The notes beneath the pieces are model-generated. The model searched no databases and was not told the origin of the DNA. It worked only from the letters and a program-made list of their open reading frames with translations. From Pseudomonadota bacterium (lineage in GTDB: Bacteria; Pseudomonadota; Alphaproteobacteria; Caulobacterales; Caulobacteraceae), in contig JAEXJH010000291.1 in NCBI GenBank assembly GCA_023445955.1, forward strand, positions 1 to 8,637: 8,637 nucleotides of DNA. The letters are read 5' to 3'. Position numbers and translations under genes: made by a program. Of this stretch, positions 5,601 through 8,637 are shown one piece after another. How positions within the stretch are numbered: position 1 is the stretch's first letter; each line of letters begins with the position of its first letter.

Positions 5601-5918
5601 ATGTCGATTTCCTCCATCGGTTCGTCCAGCTACGCCGGCGCCTACAGTGGTCTCACGGCCAGCACGACGTCTTCCGTCGGCGAAACTTCGGCCAAGGACG
5701 AGTTCCTGAAGTTCCAGGCCATGACGCCCGCCCAGAAGATGCGGGCCATGATGCTGGCCAAGCTGGGCGTGACCGAGGAAGAGCTGAAGGCGATGAGCCC
5801 GGAGAAGCGCGCCGAGGTCGAGCAGAAGATGAAGGACATGATCAAGCAGCAGGTCCAGAACGATCCGGACAAGAAGGGCGAGGCCAGCAAGGGCCTGGTG
5901 GCCAACATCCTCGCCTAG
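5601..5918 (+). CDS. Small Ser-rich protein of unknown function, probably sigma-54 controlled
   Basis: The product is 105 residues with no recognised enzyme motif, signal peptide or membrane helix. Residues 1-30 are Ser/Thr/Gly/Ala-rich and likely disordered (MSISSIGSSSYAGAYSGLTA). Residues 33-86 look helical and charged, with DEFLKF, then MTPAQKMRAMMLAKLGVTEE at 41-60, then AMSPEKRAEVEQKM at 64-77. I have an impression of similar MTPAxKMR/TEExLxxMxPExR modules in other proteobacterial hypothetical proteins, but no name. The frame also has an ATG at 5550, which overlaps the -24 promoter element, so ATG 5601 is chosen; GAGAG lies six bases upstream. The promoter type and disordered N-terminus would suit a flagellum-associated or type III-exported protein, but that is inference. 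Its stop lies one base from the convergent scpB stop. Confidence 0.8.
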   Translation: MSISSIGSSSYAGAYSGLTASTTSSVGETSAKDEFLKFQAMTPAQKMRAMMLAKLGVTEEELKAMSPEKRAEVEQKMKDMIKQQVQNDPDKKGEASKGLVANILA

Positions 5919-5919
5919 T

Positions 5920-6591
5920 CTAGCTTTCGGCTTTCTCCGGCTCCCCCAGGAAGTCCTGCGCGAATTCGGGCTGTTCGCCGTCGTCCAGATCCAGCGGATC
6001 TTCGTCGTCGTTCCGCAGACCCAACGGGTCGGGCACGCTGAAGCCCGGCGGCAGGTTCATTTCCAGCAGGCCCGCTGCCTTCATCTCGGCGATGCCCGGC
6101 AGGTCCGACAGCGCGGCCAAGCCGTAGTGTTCGAGGAAGGCGTCCGTCGTCCCGAACGTCACCGGCCGGCCCGGGGTGCGCCGGCGGCCGCGCATGCGGA
6201 TCAAACCCAGCTCCAGCAGCACGTCCAGCGTGCCGCGGCTGGCCTGCACCCCGCGCACGGCCTCGATCTCGGCCCGGGTGACGGGCTGGTGATAGGCGAC
6301 GATGGCCAGGGTTTCCTGGGCGGCCTTGGACAGGCGCCGCGGCTCCTCGCGCTCCTCCGTCATCAGGAACGCCAGGTCGTTGGCCGTCTGGAAGCGCCAG
6401 CGATCGGCCACGCAGACCAGCTCGATCCCCCTGCCCTCGTAGCGCGCCTTCAGGCCCGCGAGACCGGCGGCGATATCCGCGCCCTCCGGCAGGCGCTTGG
6501 CCAGGTCGACATCGCTGAGCGGCTCGGCCGCCGCGAATAGCAGGGCCTCGATGCAGCGCTCGACGAAGAGAGGTTCAAGCTCGACGGTCAT
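5920..6591 (-). CDS. scpB: Segregation and condensation protein ScpB
   Basis: ScpB dimerises and binds ScpA to complete the SMC-ScpAB condensin that organises and segregates the chromosome. The product is 223 residues with two winged-helix domains. The first is about residues 8-80. The second contains LSKAAQETLAIVAYHQPVTR from 88, RGVQASRGTLDVLLELGLI from 113 and the signature GRPVTFGTT at 141-149. The last 35 residues are an acidic, probably disordered tail (for example NDDEDPLDLDDGE), a common alphaproteobacterial extension. ATG 6591-6589 overlaps the scpA stop as ATGA, and AGAGG lies about seven bases upstream. The gene converges on the small gene at 5601-5918 with no visible terminator between them. 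Confidence 0.96.
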   Translation of the reverse strand: MTVELEPLFVERCIEALLFAAAEPLSDVDLAKRLPEGADIAAGLAGLKARYEGRGIELVCVADRWRFQTANDLAFLMTEEREEPRRLSKAAQETLAIVAYHQPVTRAEIEAVRGVQASRGTLDVLLELGLIRMRGRRRTPGRPVTFGTTDAFLEHYGLAALSDLPGIAEMKAAGLLEMNLPPGFSVPDPLGLRNDDEDPLDLDDGEQPEFAQDFLGEPEKAES

Positions 6592-7412
6592 TCGCTGACC
6601 TCTAGCGGCTCCGCCCTGGTCCGCAAGTAGATGTCCTGGAAGTGCTCCATCTGGCGGGCCTCCAGGATGCCTTCCTTCACCAGCTCCAGCGAGGCCGACA
6701 GGGTCGAGGCTAGGTACGAGGCGGGCGTGGGGCCGTCATCGTCCTCCAGCGCCTTCTCGATCGGGGCGACAGTGGAGAGGACGGTCCAGTCCTCCATCTT
6801 CGGCAGCAGGCTGCGCAGGCGGTCGCGGGCGTCTTCCAGCGGATAGGCCGTGGGCGGACGCGGCGCGTAGTGGCGGCTGTGCTCGCGCTTGCGCTGGGTG
6901 ATGTAGGCGCTCATCAGGCCGTAGAGGTCGCCCTCAAGCCGGGTTGAAGAGACGATCTTCACCGCTTCGGGGTCACCGCGCATGAAGACGTCGCGGCCCA
7001 GAATCGGGCGCTCCTTCAGGGCCTCGACCGCTTTTCGCATGACGTCCAGCTTGGCCAGGCGGAAGGCCAGCTGGGCGGCCATCTCCTCAGCCGGCGGCTC
7101 CTCGGCCTTGGCGCGTTCGGGCTTGGGCAGCAGCAGGCGGGATTTCAGATAGGCCAGCCAGGCGGCCATCACCAGATAGTCGGCCGCCAGCGAGAACCGC
7201 ACGCGGCGCGCCTGCTGCACGAAGGCCAGGTACTGCTCGGCCAACTTGGTGATCGACAGCTGCAGCAGGTCGACCTTCTGGCTGCGCGCGAGCGCTAGAA
7301 GGACATGCAGCGGGCCTTCATAGCCGTCGATGTCGATGACCAGCGCAGCGCCGTCTTCGGCCGCTTCATCGGCGGCGGCAAAGTCGAAGGTGGGCTGGAA
7401 GCCCGTGCTCAA
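6588..7412 (-). CDS. scpA: Segregation and condensation protein ScpA (TTG start)
   Basis: ScpA is the kleisin that bridges the SMC heads and recruits ScpB. The product is 274 residues, near the family's usual 230-280. After a variable acidic N-terminus comes the conserved block GYEGPLHVLLALARSQKVDL (30-49), then LSITKLAEQYLAFV and ADYLVMAAWLAYLKSRLLLP. The C-terminal winged-helix region follows (EGILEARQMEHFQDIYLRTR). His replaces the more usual Asp in EGPLD. The start is TTG 7412-7410, overlapping the nagZ stop as TTGA, and only a weak ribosome binding site precedes it, suggesting coupling to nagZ. I see no ATG or GTG before the conserved block, so TTG is the best choice. Confidence 0.95.
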   Translation of the reverse strand: MSTGFQPTFDFAAADEAAEDGAALVIDIDGYEGPLHVLLALARSQKVDLLQLSITKLAEQYLAFVQQARRVRFSLAADYLVMAAWLAYLKSRLLLPKPERAKAEEPPAEEMAAQLAFRLAKLDVMRKAVEALKERPILGRDVFMRGDPEAVKIVSSTRLEGDLYGLMSAYITQRKREHSRHYAPRPPTAYPLEDARDRLRSLLPKMEDWTVLSTVAPIEKALEDDDGPTPASYLASTLSASLELVKEGILEARQMEHFQDIYLRTRAEPLEVSE

Positions 7413-8434
7413 GCGTACTTGCCGTCGAAGGCGGCGTCGAAGCGCGCGCGAGCCTCGGCCACGTCGAAAGGCTCGGGAACCTTCACGAGGCGGCCCATCA
7501 CGGCCTGCGCGCGGCGACGGGCTTCCTTGCCTAGGCGGCCGACGCCGGACATCACGGCCTTCATCTCGGCCATGTCGCCGTTGCAGTGCAGGACGACGTC
7601 GCAGCCGGCCGACAAACTGTCCTTGGCGCGCTGCTTGAAGTCGCCGCTCAGCGCCTTCATCGACAGGTCGTCGCTCATCAGAAGTCCGTCGAAGCCGATG
7701 GATTCGCGGATGATCTTCTTTATGGCTTTCTTAGACGTGGTGGCCGGCCGGTTGCGGTCGATGGCCGTGTAGACAACGTGGGCGGTCATCGCCATCGGCA
7801 TGTCCGACAGCACGCGGAACGGCGCGAAGTCGCGTTCGTCCAGCTCGGCCAGCTTGGCCTTCACGACCGGCAGCTCCAGGTGGCTGTCGCTCATCGCACG
7901 ACCGTGGCCGGGGATGTGCTTGATGATCGGCAGGACGCCGCCGGCCAGCAGGCCCTCGGCGGCCGCGCGGCCCAGGGTCGCCACCTGCTGCGGCGTGTCG
8001 CCATAGGCCCGGTCGCCGATGATCTCGTGGCCCTTAGGGTCGGGCACGTCCAGCACCGGCACGCAGTCGACATTGATGCCCAGCGACGTGAGGTCGTGGG
8101 CGATCAGGCGCGAGCCCAGGCGGGTGATCTCGCGCGCCGTCAGTGGGTCGTTGGCGACCAGCGCGCCGTAGGCGCGGCCCGGCGGATAGGTGCGCCAGTG
8201 CGGCGGCTGCAGGCGGGCGACGCGGCCGCCCTCCTGGTCGATCAGGATCGGGGCGTCAGGCCGGCCGACCGTCTCGCGCAGCGCGGCGGTCAGGGCGCGG
8301 ACCTGGTTGGGGTCGGCGATGTTGCGCTTGAACAGGATGAAGCCCCACGGCTTCACGTCCTTGAAGAAGGCGACCTCTTCGGCCGTCAGCGTGGTCCCGG
8401 CGCAGCCGAGGATAGCGGCGGAAGAGGTGCTCAA
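7409..8434 (-). CDS. nagZ: Beta-N-acetylhexosaminidase NagZ, GH3 (TTG start)
   Basis: NagZ removes N-acetylglucosamine from anhydro-muropeptides in the cytoplasm during peptidoglycan recycling, producing the signals that induce AmpC-type beta-lactamases in some species. The product is 341 residues, normal for Gram-negative NagZ, with no signal peptide. Family motifs are DQEGGRVARL (66-75), GDRAYG (140-145), KHIPGHG (172-178) followed by DSH (183-185; the D183/H185 acid-base dyad), and SDDLSM (254-259), which carries the nucleophile Asp. The start is TTG 8434-8432. AAGGA at 8447-8443 lies eight bases upstream and overlaps the TAA of the preceding SPOR gene. The gene ends in a TTGA overlap with scpA. 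Confidence 0.96.
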   Translation of the reverse strand: MSTSSAAILGCAGTTLTAEEVAFFKDVKPWGFILFKRNIADPNQVRALTAALRETVGRPDAPILIDQEGGRVARLQPPHWRTYPPGRAYGALVANDPLTAREITRLGSRLIAHDLTSLGINVDCVPVLDVPDPKGHEIIGDRAYGDTPQQVATLGRAAAEGLLAGGVLPIIKHIPGHGRAMSDSHLELPVVKAKLAELDERDFAPFRVLSDMPMAMTAHVVYTAIDRNRPATTSKKAIKKIIRESIGFDGLLMSDDLSMKALSGDFKQRAKDSLSAGCDVVLHCNGDMAEMKAVMSGVGRLGKEARRRAQAVMGRLVKVPEPFDVAEARARFDAAFDGKYA

Positions 8435-8445
8435 AGGGTAGATCC

Positions 8446-8637
8446 TTACTTCACGAAGCAGGACTTGCCCGAGGCCGAGATCGCCTCGCAGAAGGCCTTG
8501 GCGGCTTCACGCGAAGCAAAGCCGGTCACCGAGGTGCGGTAGAGCGTCGTGCCGTTCTTGTCGATGGCCTCGACCTTCTTGCCCTTGCCGGCGGCCAGGC
8601 CGGGGGCCAGGCGCGTGGCGTCGGCCCAGGCCTTGTC
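8446..8637 (-). CDS. SPOR-domain protein, C-terminal 63 residues only
   Basis: Translated by hand upstream from the TAA at 8448-8446, the frame is open to the window edge. The visible part is a SPOR domain, a fold that binds glycan strands stripped of stem peptides at the division septum. It shows the late-domain pattern TLYRTSVTGFASREAAKAFC followed by ISASGKSCFVK at the extreme C-terminus. The two cysteines, eleven residues apart, could form a disulfide in the periplasm. The N-terminus, where a membrane anchor would be expected, is outside the window. SPOR genes just upstream of nagZ are common in alphaproteobacteria. The spacing to nagZ is 11 bases, so they are probably cotranscribed. Confidence 0.88.
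   Translation of the reverse strand, partial: DKAWADATRLAPGLAAGKGKKVEAIDKNGTTLYRTSVTGFASREAAKAFCEAISASGKSCFVK

Noticed and set aside
7586..8542. A 318-codon plus-strand open frame antisense to nagZ
   Set aside because: Same reason: low-complexity Arg/Val/Gly/Ala composition, and the minus strand carries all NagZ catalytic motifs.
1..8637. Mobile element, CRISPR, phage or defence system
   Set aside because: No transposase, integrase, direct-repeat array, tRNA-linked att site or compositional break was seen; the genes are conserved housekeeping genes.

Overview
The window is GC-rich bacterial chromosome with dense, mostly minus-strand genes. It looks like an alphaproteobacterium of the Caulobacter group. 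The main evidence is gene order. Read along the minus strand, the genes run SPOR-domain protein, nagZ, scpA, scpB, tatA, tatB, tatC, serS, surE, pcm, an order widely conserved in alphaproteobacteria. A two-module UrcA-like secreted protein and a sigma-54-type promoter in front of a small Ser-rich protein fit Caulobacterales. The genus assignment is inference; no marker such as rRNA is present.

Layout, right to left on the minus strand. Positions 8637-5920 hold the end of a SPOR-domain protein, then nagZ (peptidoglycan recycling) and scpA and scpB (the two non-SMC subunits of condensin), all tightly packed. Positions 5319-3513 hold tatA, tatB and tatC, the complete twin-arginine translocase, with a structured 89-base gap between tatA and tatB. 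Positions 2600-1 hold serS (seryl-tRNA synthetase), surE (nucleotidase) and pcm (isoaspartyl repair methyltransferase, cut by the window edge).

Two plus-strand insertions break this backbone. At 5601-5918 is a 105-residue protein of unknown function, preceded by a sigma-54-like -24/-12 promoter at 5551-5566. At 2892-3433 is a probable 29-codon upstream ORF whose stop codon overlaps the start of a secreted two-module UrcA-like protein. A strong bidirectional-looking terminator at 3471-3507 separates the UrcA-like gene from tatC.

Five minus-strand gene junctions (nagZ/scpA, scpA/scpB, tatB/tatC, serS/surE, surE/pcm) use a 4-base NTGA stop-start overlap, and the small upstream ORF and UrcA-like gene do the same. 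Translational coupling is therefore the dominant expression logic here. I found no mobile element, CRISPR array, tRNA, rRNA or sign of recent transfer. Most of the window is ordinary housekeeping sequence. The parts worth a second look are the two plus-strand inserts and the RNA structures around tatA/tatB and serS.
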